Origin: Shewanella livingstonensis
GTDB taxonomy: Bacteria > Pseudomonadota > Gammaproteobacteria > Enterobacterales > Shewanellaceae
NCBI RefSeq assembly: GCF_003855395.1
Contig: NZ_CP034015.1
Location: 1,560,001-1,624,000, forward strand
Direction of reading: 5' to 3'
Length of the DNA stretch: 64,000 nucleotides
Of this stretch, positions 37,640 through 51,008 are shown piece after piece. The first letter of the stretch is position 1; each line of letters starts with the position of its first letter. The notes beneath the pieces are model-generated. The model saw only the letters and a program-made list of their open reading frames with translations. It had not been told where the DNA came from and did no database searches. A program made the position numbers and the translations under genes.

Positions 37640-39007
37640 ATGGCACAATTTTTTCAAGCAAAACCGAACAAATCTAAGCAATTATCAACAAAGCTAAGCC
37701 TCAGCGTAACTCAACTTGACCATTTGGGCGCAGGTATAGCGCAACATCAAGGCAAAGTGGTATTTATTCCAGGGGTCCTCCCTGGAGAGACGGCTACAGT
37801 GCAATTTGTTGAACAAAAGAAAAGCTATGCCAAAGCTAAGTTAATGGCAATTGATGTTGCATCAGCTAATCGCGTCAAACCTCATTGTCCTCATTATCAC
37901 CAATGTGGCGGCTGTGATTTACAACACATGGACACAAACGCGCAGCGCGAACATAAGCAAACAACGTTAATTGAACTTATTAGCAAGCTGTCGAGTGCAA
38001 CCACTATTAAGGCAGATATTATCGCTGCGCCTATCGTGGGAGAAGGGTGGCATTATCGTCGCCGCGCAAGGCTGGCAACATTATTTGATAAAAATACTCG
38101 CCGCTTACAACTTGGTTTTCGTGCAGGCAGTAGTAATAAAATTGTTTCTATTGAACAGTGCCCCGTATTAGCAAAGTCTTTATCGGCATTAATTACCCCT
38201 TTAGCCGTTAATTTAAATCAACTCAAAGCGCGGTCTAGTTTAGGCCATGTTGAGCTCACACAAGCCGACAATGGTAACTTTGCCGTACTAAGAGTCACTA
38301 AAGTGTTACCTGCCTCTGATATTCGTTGGTTAACGGGTTTTGCTGAAAAACATCAACTTAACTTATTATTACAAGATGATGCCGGCCAATTGACGCAATT
38401 GTATCCCTTGTTACAACCCCATGATAACCAAGTGGTCTTGCCTTATTATCATCTTGCTAATGAGTCCGTACGTTGCTCTTTTACCCCGGGTAATTTTGTT
38501 CAAGTTAACGGTGCAATTAATCAAACTATGGTAGATCAAGCCATTAAGTGGTTAGACCCTCAGCCAGGTGAGCGAATCTTAGATTTATTTTGTGGTGTAG
38601 GAAATTTCAGTTTACCGTTGGCATTAAAGGCTGCAGAGGTTGTTGCTGTTGAAGGGGTGCCTGAAATGGTGCAACAAGCTAAGCAGAATGCTATCGATAA
38701 TAAATTAGATAATGTTACTTTTTATCATGCAGATTTAAGTGCCGATTTATCGACGCAATCCTGGTTAGGCAAAATTGACAAGTTGTTGCTTGATCCTGCT
38801 CGAGCTGGCGCTTTTGAAAGTTTACAATGGTTGCAGAAAATGCAACCTAAAAAAGTGGTATATGTTTCATGTAATCCGGCAAGTTTAGCGCGCGACAGTA
38901 GTGTATTATTAGCTAATGGTTATCGAATAGCCCAAGTTGGATTAGTGGATATGTTTCCACAGACGCATCATATTGAAGCCATGGTGTTATTTGAATTAGA
39001 TAAATAA
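37640..39007 (+). CDS. rlmD: RlmD, 23S rRNA m5U1939 methyltransferase
   Basis: 455 residues. TRAM domain (about 10-75, [23 protein letters not shown]), Fe-S cluster cysteines in [14 protein letters not shown] (about 83-96), then the class I SAM fold: [17 protein letters not shown] (about 313-329), [11 protein letters not shown], and the catalytic cysteine in [12 protein letters not shown] (about 415). It methylates U1939 of 23S rRNA. relA starts about 190 bp downstream. Confidence 0.96.
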   Translation: MAQFFQAKPNKSKQLSTKLSLSVTQLDHLGAGIAQHQGKVVFIPGVLPGETATVQFVEQKKSYAKAKLMAIDVASANRVKPHCPHYHQCGGCDLQHMDTNAQREHKQTTLIELISKLSSATTIKADIIAAPIVGEGWHYRRRARLATLFDKNTRRLQLGFRAGSSNKIVSIEQCPVLAKSLSALITPLAVNLNQLKARSSLGHVELTQADNGNFAVLRVTKVLPASDIRWLTGFAEKHQLNLLLQDDAGQLTQLYPLLQPHDNQVVLPYYHLANESVRCSFTPGNFVQVNGAINQTMVDQAIKWLDPQPGERILDLFCGVGNFSLPLALKAAEVVAVEGVPEMVQQAKQNAIDNKLDNVTFYHADLSADLSTQSWLGKIDKLLLDPARAGAFESLQWLQKMQPKKVVYVSCNPASLARDSSVLLANGYRIAQVGLVDMFPQTHHIEAMVLFELDK

Positions 39008-39193
39008 ACAGTCAGCTTTTAACCATATACGCTAGGTCTGTTAAAAAATTGCTCAACTGAACGCTATTGAATTGACAAAAGTATCTAGATCTTCAAGATA
39101 AGTCGTTTAGTTATTGTTAACGCTATATCTGCATAATATGACATGTGTGAATATAGTTGGATGTCAGTCGGTCATGCGGCTAAGGAAGGGTTC

Positions 39194-41401
39194 ATGGTAT
39201 CTGTTCGCGAAGCACATTTTAATACGCAAGCATTCCAATTAGATGAGTGGGTGGCTCGTTATCTCGACGATAAAGATGACGCTCAGAAATTATTGGTTTT
39301 GATCCAGCAAGTTGAGGCCTTACCGGTTAAAAATAAGCTGGCTCATACTGAGTTGCTTGCGCGCGCTCGCGAAATGATTGAAATCTTAGCGCCGCTGAAT
39401 ATGGACATTGAAACCCTGCAAGCTGCGGTATTATTTTTGCTACTCGATGCTGGCGTGCTTAATGACGAGCAAATTCTCGAGCAATACGGTGAAAACCTTG
39501 CAAGGTTAGTTGCCAGCGTTGTGACTATGAATGCCATTGGCGCGTTAAAGGTCAGTCAAAACTCTCGCGATGCCGAACCGCAAATTGATAACATCCGAAA
39601 AATGTTACTAGCCATGGTTGAAGATGTTCGCGCCGTAGTGATCAAATTAGCTGAGCGAGTGTGTTTACTGCGCGCGGTCAAAAATTCCGATGAAGAAACG
39701 CGAGTATTATTAGCACGTGAAATTGCCGATATTTATGCGCCATTAGCAAATCGTTTGGGCATTGGTCAATTAAAGTGGGAACTTGAGGATATTTCTTTTC
39801 GCTACTTGCATCCAATCGTATACAAAGACATCGCTAAACAATTGGATGGTAAGCGGGTTGATCGTGAAGTGTTCATCGATAAATTTGTTACCCAGCTACA
39901 GCAACGTTTAGACAGTGATGATATTCGCGCTAAAGTGTATGGTCGTCCTAAGCACATTTACAGTATTTGGCGTAAAATGAAGGGCAAAGATCTCAAGTTT
40001 GATGAGCTTTTTGATGTTCGAGCCGTACGTATCGTCACTGAAAGACTGCAAGATTGCTATGGCGCATTAGGGGTTGTGCACGACCTTTGGCACCATATTC
40101 CGCGGGAGTTTGACGATTACGTAGCCAATCCAAAACCTAATGGTTATCAATCTATTCACACTGTGGTGGTTGGCCCTGAAGGCAAAACAGTAGAAATTCA
40201 AATTCGTACTGAGGCGATGCATCAAGATTCTGAGCTTGGGGTCGCTGCGCATTGGAAATATAAAGAAGGCACCAGTAGCACCAAACAAACGGGTTACGAA
40301 GAAAAAATTAATTGGTTGCGTAAAATTTTACAGTGGCAAGAAGATGTGGCTGAAAGTGGTAATTTGGTTGACGAAGTCCGTAGCCAGGTATTTGAAGATC
40401 GAGTCTATGTATTTACCCCAAGTGGCGAAGTAGTTGATTTACCTTTAGGGTCAACCGTACTCGACTTTGCTTACTATATTCACTCTCAAGTGGGTCACAA
40501 GTGTATTGGTGCTAAGGTGGATGGGCGTATTGTACCGTTCACTTATCAAGTTGAAACCGGTGAACGTATTGAGATTATCACCTCAAAAACACCTAACCCG
40601 AAACGTGACTGGCTCAATTTAAACTTAGGTTATATCAAGTCATCGCGTTCGCGCTCAAAAATACAACATTGGTTTAAGCAACAAGACCGCGATAAAAACA
40701 TTGCCGCGGGTAAAGAGATGCTTGAGTCTGAATTAGCCCGCGTTGGCTTAAAAATTAAAGACGCAGCAGTGGCGGTAGAGCGTTTTAATTTAAATTCAAT
40801 GGACGACATGCTGGCGGCTATCGGCGGGGGAGATTTACGCTTAAATCAGGTCGTTAACTTTACCGACACCAAAATTCGCAAGGTTGCAGACACTGACGAA
40901 GATTTACTTGAAGACATTATTAAGAAAGCGTCCCATAAACCTCAAAAATCGAGTAAAGGCCAAGTTGAAGTTAATGGGGTGGGTAATTTAATGAGCCACA
41001 TCGCTCGTTGCTGCCAACCGGTGCCTGGTGATGAGATTTTTGGTTATATCACCATGGGGCGAGGTATTTCAGTGCACCGCAGTGATTGCGAGCAAGTGAA
41101 AGAGTTAATGCGTGCACATCCTGAACGAAGCGTAGATGTTATTTGGGGTGAAAACTATTCTGGAGGTTATCGTATTCGCGTTAGAGTACTTGCCCATGAT
41201 CGTAGTGGGCTATTACGCGATTTAACCACAGTGCTTGCTGCTGAAAAGTCTAATGTAATGGCAATGAGCTCGTCATCAGATGTTAAAAGCCAAACGGCAA
41301 CCGTAGAGCTTGAACTTGAGTTATATAATTTAGACGGTTTATCGCGGATCCTCGCCAAATTATCGCAAGTCGACGGCGTGATAGAGTCGCGCCGACTTTA
41401 G
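39194..41401 (+). CDS. relA: RelA, (p)ppGpp synthetase I
   Basis: 735 residues from ATG 39194, preceded by AAGGAAGGG; an earlier in-frame codon at 39143 would add 17 unlike residues. Order: inactive HD-like region (about 30-175, without the HD metal motif, as in RelA), synthetase (about 220-360: YGRPKHIYSIWRKM, FDELFDVRAVRIV, DDYVANPKPNGYQSIHT), TGS (about 395-455), zinc-finger CC (HIARCCQPVPGD) and ACT (about 655-735). It makes (p)ppGpp on starved ribosomes. Gene order rlmD-relA-mazG-pyrG-eno is conserved. Confidence 0.96.
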   Translation: MVSVREAHFNTQAFQLDEWVARYLDDKDDAQKLLVLIQQVEALPVKNKLAHTELLARAREMIEILAPLNMDIETLQAAVLFLLLDAGVLNDEQILEQYGENLARLVASVVTMNAIGALKVSQNSRDAEPQIDNIRKMLLAMVEDVRAVVIKLAERVCLLRAVKNSDEETRVLLAREIADIYAPLANRLGIGQLKWELEDISFRYLHPIVYKDIAKQLDGKRVDREVFIDKFVTQLQQRLDSDDIRAKVYGRPKHIYSIWRKMKGKDLKFDELFDVRAVRIVTERLQDCYGALGVVHDLWHHIPREFDDYVANPKPNGYQSIHTVVVGPEGKTVEIQIRTEAMHQDSELGVAAHWKYKEGTSSTKQTGYEEKINWLRKILQWQEDVAESGNLVDEVRSQVFEDRVYVFTPSGEVVDLPLGSTVLDFAYYIHSQVGHKCIGAKVDGRIVPFTYQVETGERIEIITSKTPNPKRDWLNLNLGYIKSSRSRSKIQHWFKQQDRDKNIAAGKEMLESELARVGLKIKDAAVAVERFNLNSMDDMLAAIGGGDLRLNQVVNFTDTKIRKVADTDEDLLEDIIKKASHKPQKSSKGQVEVNGVGNLMSHIARCCQPVPGDEIFGYITMGRGISVHRSDCEQVKELMRAHPERSVDVIWGENYSGGYRIRVRVLAHDRSGLLRDLTTVLAAEKSNVMAMSSSSDVKSQTATVELELELYNLDGLSRILAKLSQVDGVIESRRL

Positions 41402-41504
41402 TTTACAGGCTTGAGTTCGCTGACTTCAGTTTTTATACTTTAGCAAATCGATAATCAAGACGCAGATAATCAAGTTTTACTCAGCTAATTGTGTTACCGC
41501 GACC

Positions 41505-41532
41505 AAGGCACCTCTAATCAAGGTGCCTTTTT
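41505..41532 (+). terminator. Terminator between relA and mazG
   Basis: Stem AAGGCACCT/AGGTGCCTT with a 7-nt loop and T-run, about 100 bp after the relA stop and about 20 bp before mazG. Confidence 0.83.
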
Positions 41533-41554
41533 AATTATTTAAAGAGGAATTATT

Positions 41555-42376
41555 GTGGCAGACATTCAATCGTTACTGACCATCATGCAGCAATTACGCA
41601 ATCCTGAATCGGGTTGTCAGTGGGATCTTGCCCAAGATTTTGCCAGCATTATGCCTTTTACTTTAGAAGAAGCTTATGAAGTTGTCGATACTATTGAGCG
41701 ACAAGCATGGGAAGAGCTGCCGGATGAATTAGGTGACTTACTGTTTCAGGTGGTGTTTTATTGCCAACTAGGGCAAGAGCAAGGTAAGTTTGATTTTGCC
41801 ACTGTGGTTGAACGTATTAGTGATAAGTTAATTCGTCGCCATCCACATGTTTTTGGTGATTCAGAAACCCAAGCAACTACCGCAATTACTAGTACCGATG
41901 ATTTAAGCCAAGCGTGGGATAAGTTAAAAGCCTTTGAACGCCAGCAAAAACAACAGCATTCAGCCCTAGATGATATCCCTCAAGCATTGCCAGCGCTAAG
42001 CCGAGCTCGAAAAATTCAACATCGAGTGGCAAAGGTTGGTTTTGATTGGGCAGAGCTAGATCCTGTAGTCGCAAAAATCCATGAAGAAATTGATGAAGTG
42101 CTAGTAGAAGTTAATCTGCGACATCAAGATCCTGATTTTTACCAACCTAGAATTGTAGATGAAATGGGCGATTTGTTGTTTGCTGTGGTTAACCTTGCGC
42201 GTCATTTAAAGGTTGATCCTGAACAAGCATTGCGTCAAGCCAATCGTAAATTTGAACGGCGATTTAGAGGGGTAGAACGATGTGTAGGCGAAAGCGGTAA
42301 ACCAATAGAGCAGCATAGCTTGGAAGAATTAGACCACTACTGGAATGCGGTAAAACAATACGAAAACATAAATTAA
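41555..42376 (+). CDS. mazG: MazG, nucleoside triphosphate pyrophosphohydrolase
   Basis: 273 residues from GTG 41555 after AGAGGA. Two MazG folds: residues about 1-120 (CQWDLAQDFASIMPFTLEEAYEVVD and ELPDELGDLLFQVVFY) and about 150-260 (EEIDEVLVEV, DEMGDLLFAVVN), each with the EExxE/ExxD metal motifs. It hydrolyses NTPs to NMP plus PPi and, with the toxin MazF absent here, is linked in E. coli to lowering ppGpp. It sits between relA and pyrG as usual. Confidence 0.95.
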   Translation: MADIQSLLTIMQQLRNPESGCQWDLAQDFASIMPFTLEEAYEVVDTIERQAWEELPDELGDLLFQVVFYCQLGQEQGKFDFATVVERISDKLIRRHPHVFGDSETQATTAITSTDDLSQAWDKLKAFERQQKQQHSALDDIPQALPALSRARKIQHRVAKVGFDWAELDPVVAKIHEEIDEVLVEVNLRHQDPDFYQPRIVDEMGDLLFAVVNLARHLKVDPEQALRQANRKFERRFRGVERCVGESGKPIEQHSLEELDHYWNAVKQYENIN

Positions 42377-42398
42377 GCTAAAATTAGCGCGTTTAAGT

Positions 42399-42427
42399 TT
42401 GTCGAAACGAGGCGGCTTTGCTATAAT
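42399..42427 (+). promoter_or_regulatory. Predicted pyrG promoter
   Basis: TTGTCG (42399-42404), 17-bp spacer, TATAAT (42422-42427), then ATTGCCCCG, giving a C-rich start region at about 42431-42436. It falls in the mazG-pyrG gap, 63 bp before pyrG. Confidence 0.6.
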
Positions 42428-42441
42428 ATTGCCCCGTCCTA

Positions 42442-44128
<1,687 letters not shown>

Positions 44129-44134
44129 TGAACC

Positions 44135-44165
44135 AGCCGCTAATGAATCCATTAGCGGCTTTTTT
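44135..44165 (+). terminator. Terminator after pyrG
   Basis: Stem AGCCGCTAAT/ATTAGCGGCT, loop GAATCC, then TTTTT; it begins 7 bp after the pyrG stop. Confidence 0.88.
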
Positions 44166-44299
44166 ATTCAAGATACGTGCGTTAGATCAAATAATCGCAT
44201 CGATGATGTAACACTGTAGTGAAAACTAAGTTGATGCAAAGTCTAATTCGATTTATCCTAAGCACTAATCGAATTTAAATTACAAAACTGAAAGTTACA

Positions 44300-44346
44300 T
44301 ACCAATAAATCAGCTTGTTTAAGTGTGTTATGTGTTTTTATTGGTA
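44300..44346 (+). promoter_or_regulatory. Inverted repeat in the eno upstream region
   Basis: TACCAATAAA (44300-44309) and TTTATTGGTA (44337-44346) are a perfect 10-bp inverted repeat with a 27-nt loop, 57 bp before the eno start. It could fold in the leader or be an operator pair. Not recognised as a known element. Confidence 0.4.
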
Positions 44347-44375
44347 TTAACTTTTTATTTCTTTTAATTTTTTAA

Positions 44376-45704
<1,329 letters not shown>

Positions 45705-45721
45705 TATTTTTGCTTTAGCTT

Positions 45722-45750
45722 AAAAAGGCCACCACTCGGTGGCCTTTTTT
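45722..45750 (+). terminator. Terminator after eno
   Basis: Stem AAAAAGGCCACC/GGTGGCCTTTTT with loop ACTC and a T-run, 17 bp after the eno stop. ftsB begins about 55 bp downstream with its own expression. Confidence 0.88.
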
Positions 45751-45804
45751 GTTGTACTATAACAGTCATATTTTCCAGGGGTTACTTCGACATAACTTAA
45801 TATT

Positions 45805-46107
45805 ATGAAACAACTAATATTTTTATTGATTTGTTTATTATCACTCTTACAGTACCGGCTTTGGCAGGGCGATAACAACTTTTCAGAATATGTCGTGTTG
45901 CAAACGCAAATAGCGGCGCAAGAACAAGGTAATGGTAAGCTTGTTGCTCGAAATCAAATCCTTAAAGAAGAGATTATTGATTTAAAAAGTGGCACTGAAG
46001 CCATCGAAGAGCGTGCCCGTAATGAACTCGGTATGGTTAAAGAAGGCGAAACGTTTTATCGGGTCGTTGGTAGTGAGCTGCGTGAGCGCAACCAATTTAA
46101 TCGTTAA
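45805..46107 (+). CDS. ftsB: FtsB, cell division protein (DivIC family)
   Basis: 100 residues. One N-terminal transmembrane helix (about 1-18) then a periplasmic coiled coil (about 30-70, LQTQIAAQEQGNGKL and LKEEIIDLKSG) and EERARNELGMVKEGETFYRV, the FtsB hallmark. It joins FtsL and FtsQ in the divisome. Adjacent to ispD, as usual. Confidence 0.94.
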   Translation: MKQLIFLLICLLSLLQYRLWQGDNNFSEYVVLQTQIAAQEQGNGKLVARNQILKEEIIDLKSGTEAIEERARNELGMVKEGETFYRVVGSELRERNQFNR

Positions 46108-46169
46108 CGCTGTGTTGCAACGCAGATATAACCCTTAATTATATTACTTTCAATCTTGGTACTGCTAAT

Positions 46170-46868
46170 ATGCGAAATAATCCTCGTTCTATTATTGCTA
46201 TTGTTCCTGCTGCTGGTATCGGCAGCCGCATGGGGGCTGATAAACCTAAGCAATATTTAATGCTTGGGCATCAAAGCATTCTGGCTCATACATTAGATAC
46301 ATTATTGGCTCATCCTGAAATAACGTTAGTTGTTGTTGCACTGCATCCACAAGATAATTACTTCCATCAGTTACCCCAATCACAGCATCCAAGGTTAACC
46401 CAAGTTGCCGGTGGTGGAGAGCGTGCTGATTCTGTTTTAGCGGCATTAGATTATGCCCATACCCTCAATCCTGATGCGTGGGCTTTAGTTCATGATGCCG
46501 CTAGACCTTGTGTAACCCACGATGATATTACTCAATTAATTAACGCTGTAGACATTCATCCCCAAGGTGCCATTCTTGCCGCGCCAGTTCGTGACACCAT
46601 GAAGCGCAGTGATGCCAATAGTCATATTGTTCATACTGTTGATCGCGCCCTGTTATGGCATGCATTAACCCCACAGTTTTTCCCTGTTTCAGTGTTACGC
46701 CAGCACTTATCGGCCGCATTAGCGGCCAAAGTGTCTATTACTGATGAAGCCAGTGCCATGGAGTGGGCTGGTGTTATGCCGGGTTTGGTCTGTGGACGTA
46801 TCGATAATATCAAAGTGACTCATCCTGATGATTTACAGTTAGCCGCTTTGTTTATATCACAACAATAA
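46170..46868 (+). CDS. ispD: 2-C-methyl-D-erythritol 4-phosphate cytidylyltransferase
   Basis: 232 residues. Nucleotidyltransferase motif AIVPAAGIGSRMGADKPKQYL (split AIVPAAGIGSRMG / ADKPKQYL, about 9-29), VHDAARPCV and the IspD C-terminal VTHPDDLQLA. Third step of the MEP isoprenoid pathway, adding CMP from CTP made by the nearby PyrG. It forms a cluster with ispF, 62 bp downstream. Confidence 0.96.
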   Translation: MRNNPRSIIAIVPAAGIGSRMGADKPKQYLMLGHQSILAHTLDTLLAHPEITLVVVALHPQDNYFHQLPQSQHPRLTQVAGGGERADSVLAALDYAHTLNPDAWALVHDAARPCVTHDDITQLINAVDIHPQGAILAAPVRDTMKRSDANSHIVHTVDRALLWHALTPQFFPVSVLRQHLSAALAAKVSITDEASAMEWAGVMPGLVCGRIDNIKVTHPDDLQLAALFISQQ

Positions 46869-46930
46869 ATTTAATAGATATAGCTATAGTCGTTAATATC
46901 ACCTCATAGCAAATGTAGATAAGGTTTTAA

Positions 46931-47410
46931 ATGAATATTCGTATCGGTCATGGTTTTGATGTACATAAATTTGGCGGCGATAGCCCACTTATTTTAGGTG
47001 GCGTGACAGTTCCTTATGAAAGCGGGCTGATTGCACACTCTGACGGTGACGTGGTACTGCATGCCATTAGTGATGCCATATTAGGTGCAATGGCGTTAGG
47101 TGATATAGGTAAACACTTTCCTGATACCGATATTAATTTTGCCGGTGCCGATAGTCGAGTGCTATTAAGGCACTGTTATAAACTTGCACTGCAAAAGCAG
47201 TTTGTTTTAGGTAACTTAGATGTGACCATCATTGCACAAGCACCTAAGATGGCACCACATATTGAAGCCATACGTCAGTGCTTAAGCGCTGATTTACAAA
47301 CTGATATCGATAACATTAATGTTAAAGCGACAACGACCGAAAAACTCGGTTTTACTGGACGTAAAGAAGGCATTGCTGTTGAAGCTGTTGTATTGATGAA
47401 GAGTCAATAA
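46931..47410 (+). CDS. ispF: 2-C-methyl-D-erythritol 2,4-cyclodiphosphate synthase
   Basis: 159 residues. The zinc-binding start [13 protein letters not shown] (Asp 9 and His 11), [17 protein letters not shown] and the C-terminal [16 protein letters not shown] are diagnostic. It cyclises the CDP-ME phosphate in the MEP pathway; forms a trimer. truD follows in 27 bp. Confidence 0.97.
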   Translation: MNIRIGHGFDVHKFGGDSPLILGGVTVPYESGLIAHSDGDVVLHAISDAILGAMALGDIGKHFPDTDINFAGADSRVLLRHCYKLALQKQFVLGNLDVTIIAQAPKMAPHIEAIRQCLSADLQTDIDNINVKATTTEKLGFTGRKEGIAVEAVVLMKSQ

Positions 47411-47436
47411 CCTACAAATATAGAGAGTTCTGCCAC

Positions 47437-48510
47437 ATGAAAGAATTGTATTACCTATTTGGTAAACCAATAAGCCAAGCTGATTTACGTACTCATAACA
47501 GTGATTTTATCGTTAAAGAAATTCTGCCTTTTACCCCTACCGGTGAAGGTGAACATCATATGCTTCATGTGCGCAAAAATGGTATGAATACGGTTTATGT
47601 TGCTGAAATACTAGCTAAATTTGCTAAGGTTCATCCTAAAGAAGTGACTTATGCTGGCCAAAAAGATAAAAATGCCATTACTGAGCAATGGTTCGGGATA
47701 CGCATCCCCGGTAAAGAAACACCAGAGTGGGCACAGCTTAATGACGACAAACTCACTATTTTATCGAGTAGCCGGCATAGTAAAAAATTACGTATAGGCG
47801 CCTTACTTGGCAATCGCTTTGTGCTGACATTGCGTAATATTACCGATACTGCCGATGTTGAAATGCGTTTACAACAGATAGCCAAACTGGGTGTGCCTAA
47901 TTACTTTGGCGAACAACGTTTTGGCCATGATGGCAAAAATCTCCTTTTGGGTCGACAAATGCTCAGTGGTGGTCGAAATATAAAAGATCGTCATAAACGC
48001 AGCATGTATCTATCGGCGGTTCGCTCCAATGTATTTAACCAAGTGGTGTCATTTCGATTGGCCAACCATCATACCGATACATTAGTAGGTGATTGCGTCA
48101 TGTTAGCGGGCAGTAAAAGCTATTTTACGGTTGAAGCATGGGATGATGTGCTCAATAGGCGTTTAGTCGAAAAAGACATCCAACTTGCCGCTCCCCTGTG
48201 GGGAAGAGGAACGCCTTTAGCTCAAGGTGATGCATTAGCCGTGGAGATGATGCCATTAACTGAGTTATCTACCGACTTGCAAGGACTTGAAGAGGCTGGG
48301 TTATTACAAGAAAGACGCCCATTATTACTTGAACCACAAGGAATGAAATGGCAGTTTGACGCAGATACGGTAACACTTGAATTTATTTTGCCCGCCGGCA
48401 GTTATGCTACTTCAGTGCTCCGCGAGCTTGCTGACTATCAAGATATCCAAGAATCGCAACGAAAAGTCATGGTTGCTGAGCAACAAGCACAAAAAAATGA
48501 AGAGTGTTAA
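47437..48510 (+). CDS. truD: tRNA pseudouridine(13) synthase TruD
   Basis: 357 residues. DFIVKEILPFTPTGEGEHHMLHV (split in family motifs) opens the domain, and the catalytic motif VTYAGQKDKNAITEQWFGI (Asp about 80) matches TruD. PNYFGEQRFGHDGKNLLLG is also conserved. It modifies U13 of tRNA-Glu. surE begins 4 bp after its stop. Confidence 0.96.
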   Translation: MKELYYLFGKPISQADLRTHNSDFIVKEILPFTPTGEGEHHMLHVRKNGMNTVYVAEILAKFAKVHPKEVTYAGQKDKNAITEQWFGIRIPGKETPEWAQLNDDKLTILSSSRHSKKLRIGALLGNRFVLTLRNITDTADVEMRLQQIAKLGVPNYFGEQRFGHDGKNLLLGRQMLSGGRNIKDRHKRSMYLSAVRSNVFNQVVSFRLANHHTDTLVGDCVMLAGSKSYFTVEAWDDVLNRRLVEKDIQLAAPLWGRGTPLAQGDALAVEMMPLTELSTDLQGLEEAGLLQERRPLLLEPQGMKWQFDADTVTLEFILPAGSYATSVLRELADYQDIQESQRKVMVAEQQAQKNEEC

Positions 48511-48513
48511 TGA

Positions 48514-49263
48514 ATGATTAATATTTTAGTCAGTAACGATGATGGCGTGAGTGCGCCAGGTATTATTGCGTTAAGTCACGCACTGAGTGAGTTTGCCCAA
48601 GTATTAACCGTTGCTCCTGATCGTAATTGTTCAGGGGCGAGTAACTCATTAACCTTGACTAATCCATTAAGAATTAATAACTTAGATAACGGCTATGTTT
48701 CTGTTAATGGCACCCCTACTGACTGTGTCCATCTTGCTATTAGACAATTATGCCAAATAGAACCCGATATTGTGGTATCGGGTATTAACGCTGGCGCTAA
48801 CATGGGCGATGACACCCTATATTCAGGTACTGTTGCAGCAGCAATGGAAGGACGATTTTTAGGGTTACCGGCGATGGCTATATCACTGGTGGGCAAATCA
48901 TTAGTCCATTATGATACTGCCGCTATTTATGCTGCAAAAATTGTAAAAGGCTTATTGGAGCATCCTATCAGCCGAGATCAAATTTTAAATGTTAATGTTC
49001 CTGATTTACCTGCAGCACAAATTAAAGGGATTAAAGTTACTCGTTTGGGGGCAAGACATAAAGCTGAAGGAATGATAAAGACTCAAGATCCGGCGGGTAA
49101 AGATATATACTGGCTTGGGCCCGTTGGCAGTGAACAAGATGCAGGTGAAGGCACCGACTTTGGTGCAGTAGCAGCAGGATATGTATCGATAACACCGCTA
49201 ACGGTTGACTTAACGGCGTACAATCAACTTGATGGATTAGCCGATTGGATAATAAAAATATGA
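48514..49263 (+). CDS. surE: SurE, 5'/3'-nucleotidase
   Basis: 249 residues. Metal-binding [11 protein letters not shown] (about 7-17, DD pair), [24 protein letters not shown] and [22 protein letters not shown] are diagnostic. It removes phosphate from nucleoside monophosphates, chiefly in stationary phase. It overlaps pcm by 4 bp (ATGA), the conserved surE-pcm coupling. Confidence 0.97.
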   Translation: MINILVSNDDGVSAPGIIALSHALSEFAQVLTVAPDRNCSGASNSLTLTNPLRINNLDNGYVSVNGTPTDCVHLAIRQLCQIEPDIVVSGINAGANMGDDTLYSGTVAAAMEGRFLGLPAMAISLVGKSLVHYDTAAIYAAKIVKGLLEHPISRDQILNVNVPDLPAAQIKGIKVTRLGARHKAEGMIKTQDPAGKDIYWLGPVGSEQDAGEGTDFGAVAAGYVSITPLTVDLTAYNQLDGLADWIIKI

Positions 49264-49895
49264 CAAGGGTAGCTTCAACATCAGCAATTAATTTGGCCAA
49301 AAAATTGGCTGATGCAGGGATCAAAGATCCTGCAGTATTGCATGCTGTCGCCACAACACCACGAGAGTTATTTCTTGATGGTGCGCTTGCTCATAAAGCA
49401 TATGAAAATACCGCATTACCGATCGGGCAGGGACAAACTATTTCACAGCCTTATATTGTCGCCCGAATGACTGAGCTTTTACTGCAACATAAGCCTCAAA
49501 AAGTGTTAGAAATTGGTACCGGTTCAGGTTATCAAGCCGCTGTTTTGGCATCATTAATTCCACAGTTATGTACTATTGAGCGTATAAAAGCATTACAAAT
49601 ACAAGCTCGCCAGCGATTAAAGCGTCTAGATTTACATAATGTGTCATTTAAATATGGTGACGGTTGGCAAGGTTGGCCAAACCGTGGTCCATTTGATGGC
49701 ATTATGGTGACCGCGGCAGCAGCAACAGTACCTCAAGCATTACTTGAACAATTAGCTGACCATGGAGTATTAATTATTCCTGTTGGGGAAGACACTCAAC
49801 AATTACTCAAAATTACCCGTAGCGGGCAGACATTTCAATCTGAGATTATTGAGGCGGTTAAATTTGTTCCGCTTATTAATGGAGATTTGGCATAG
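49260..49895 (+). CDS. pcm: Protein-L-isoaspartate O-methyltransferase
   Basis: 211 residues from ATG 49260, which overlaps the surE stop (ATGA); a TTG at 49245 is in frame but unlikely. Motifs [21 protein letters not shown] (about 57-77, split here: [21 protein letters not shown]) and [15 protein letters not shown], the SAM motif (about 82-96). It repairs isoaspartyl residues in aged proteins and is stationary-phase linked, as is its neighbour rpoS. Confidence 0.96.
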   Translation: MTRVASTSAINLAKKLADAGIKDPAVLHAVATTPRELFLDGALAHKAYENTALPIGQGQTISQPYIVARMTELLLQHKPQKVLEIGTGSGYQAAVLASLIPQLCTIERIKALQIQARQRLKRLDLHNVSFKYGDGWQGWPNRGPFDGIMVTAAAATVPQALLEQLADHGVLIIPVGEDTQQLLKITRSGQTFQSEIIEAVKFVPLINGDLA

Positions 49896-50000
49896 TCAAT
49901 TCGATAAAAGCGAGTCTTGGTAAATTAACGATGTTTTCGTTTAGAACAAGCTTGTTTTAGTTTAACAATCACGTATTTTTCTCTTTAAGGACTTTGTTTG

Positions 50001-50930
50001 ATGAATACCGGTTGGCCAAACTTTGTGGTCTTAGCAATCATGCTCTCTGGATGTAGCTTTCAAGCTGAACGTCCCGCACCGGTTGATAGTTTATCGTCAA
50101 AAAATCATGGCCCTCGTTACCATAAAGGCTCATTAAAAACCGATAAATATAGGGTAAAGAAAGGTGACACGCTTTACTCAATAGCTTGGGGGGCAGGGCG
50201 TAACTTTGTTGAAGTCGCTCGTTTGAACCGTTTATCGACGCCTTATACTATTTATCCTGGGCAAATGCTTAATTTATCCGCAACAACTAATCGCCCATCG
50301 GCAATGGTTCGACCGTCTCAAGCTTATGTTGGCCCGGTACAAACTCAAGCTATTACTAAACCCTATATCTCGAGTTCGATTGGTTCTAAATTAGAAACAA
50401 TCAAACCAGCAGAAGTGCCAACGCCAAGCCCTGCGGTAGTTTCAGTCAGAACGAAAAAAGATCTTGATCACAAAGTCAAGCCTGCGTATTCTGTAACAAC
50501 TACCCAACAAACAATTAACCAAAATACAAGTGGTTCTGTTGCAAATTTACCACCACAAGTTCAACAATGGCATTGGCCAGTTAGAGGTCGAATAATCGGG
50601 TATTTTTCGGCTTCAGAACAAGGCAATCAAGGTATTAAGATTGCGGGTAATCGCGGCGATATTATTAAAGCCGCAGCAGATGGGAGAGTCGTGTATGCAG
50701 GTAATGCACTGCGCGGGTATGGCAACTTAGTTATTATTAAACATAATGATGATTTTTTAAGTGCTTATGCGCATGCTGACACGATACTGGTTAAAGAAAG
50801 GCAATATGTGACTGCAGGCCAAACAGTTGCCAAAATGGGCAGTACCGGGACTAATCAAGTTATGCTTCACTTTGAAGTGCGCTTTCATGGTAAGTCTGTC
50901 AACCCATTACGATATCTACCTAAACAGTAA
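50001..50930 (+). CDS. nlpD: NlpD, murein-associated lipoprotein with LysM and degenerate LytM domain
   Basis: 309 residues from ATG 50001 after AAGGA. Lipobox (IMLSGC, Cys about 18) makes it an outer-membrane lipoprotein. LysM (about 50-95, YRVKKGDTLYSIAWGAG and YTIYPGQML), then a Pro/Ser/Thr-rich linker, and LytM/M23 (about 195-305). The His-x3-Asp position reads GIKIAG and the HxH reads LHFEV, so the zinc site is lost, as in the AmiC-activating NlpD family. Upstream of rpoS; in E. coli the main rpoS promoter lies inside nlpD. Confidence 0.95.
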   Translation: MNTGWPNFVVLAIMLSGCSFQAERPAPVDSLSSKNHGPRYHKGSLKTDKYRVKKGDTLYSIAWGAGRNFVEVARLNRLSTPYTIYPGQMLNLSATTNRPSAMVRPSQAYVGPVQTQAITKPYISSSIGSKLETIKPAEVPTPSPAVVSVRTKKDLDHKVKPAYSVTTTQQTINQNTSGSVANLPPQVQQWHWPVRGRIIGYFSASEQGNQGIKIAGNRGDIIKAAADGRVVYAGNALRGYGNLVIIKHNDDFLSAYAHADTILVKERQYVTAGQTVAKMGSTGTNQVMLHFEVRFHGKSVNPLRYLPKQ

Positions 50931-51008
50931 TTGTTTAGCAACATAATTAACGGAGGATAAGCGAGTGCAGTAGATTAAATAACATAAATTAGGTTTGGGA
51001 GAGCAATT

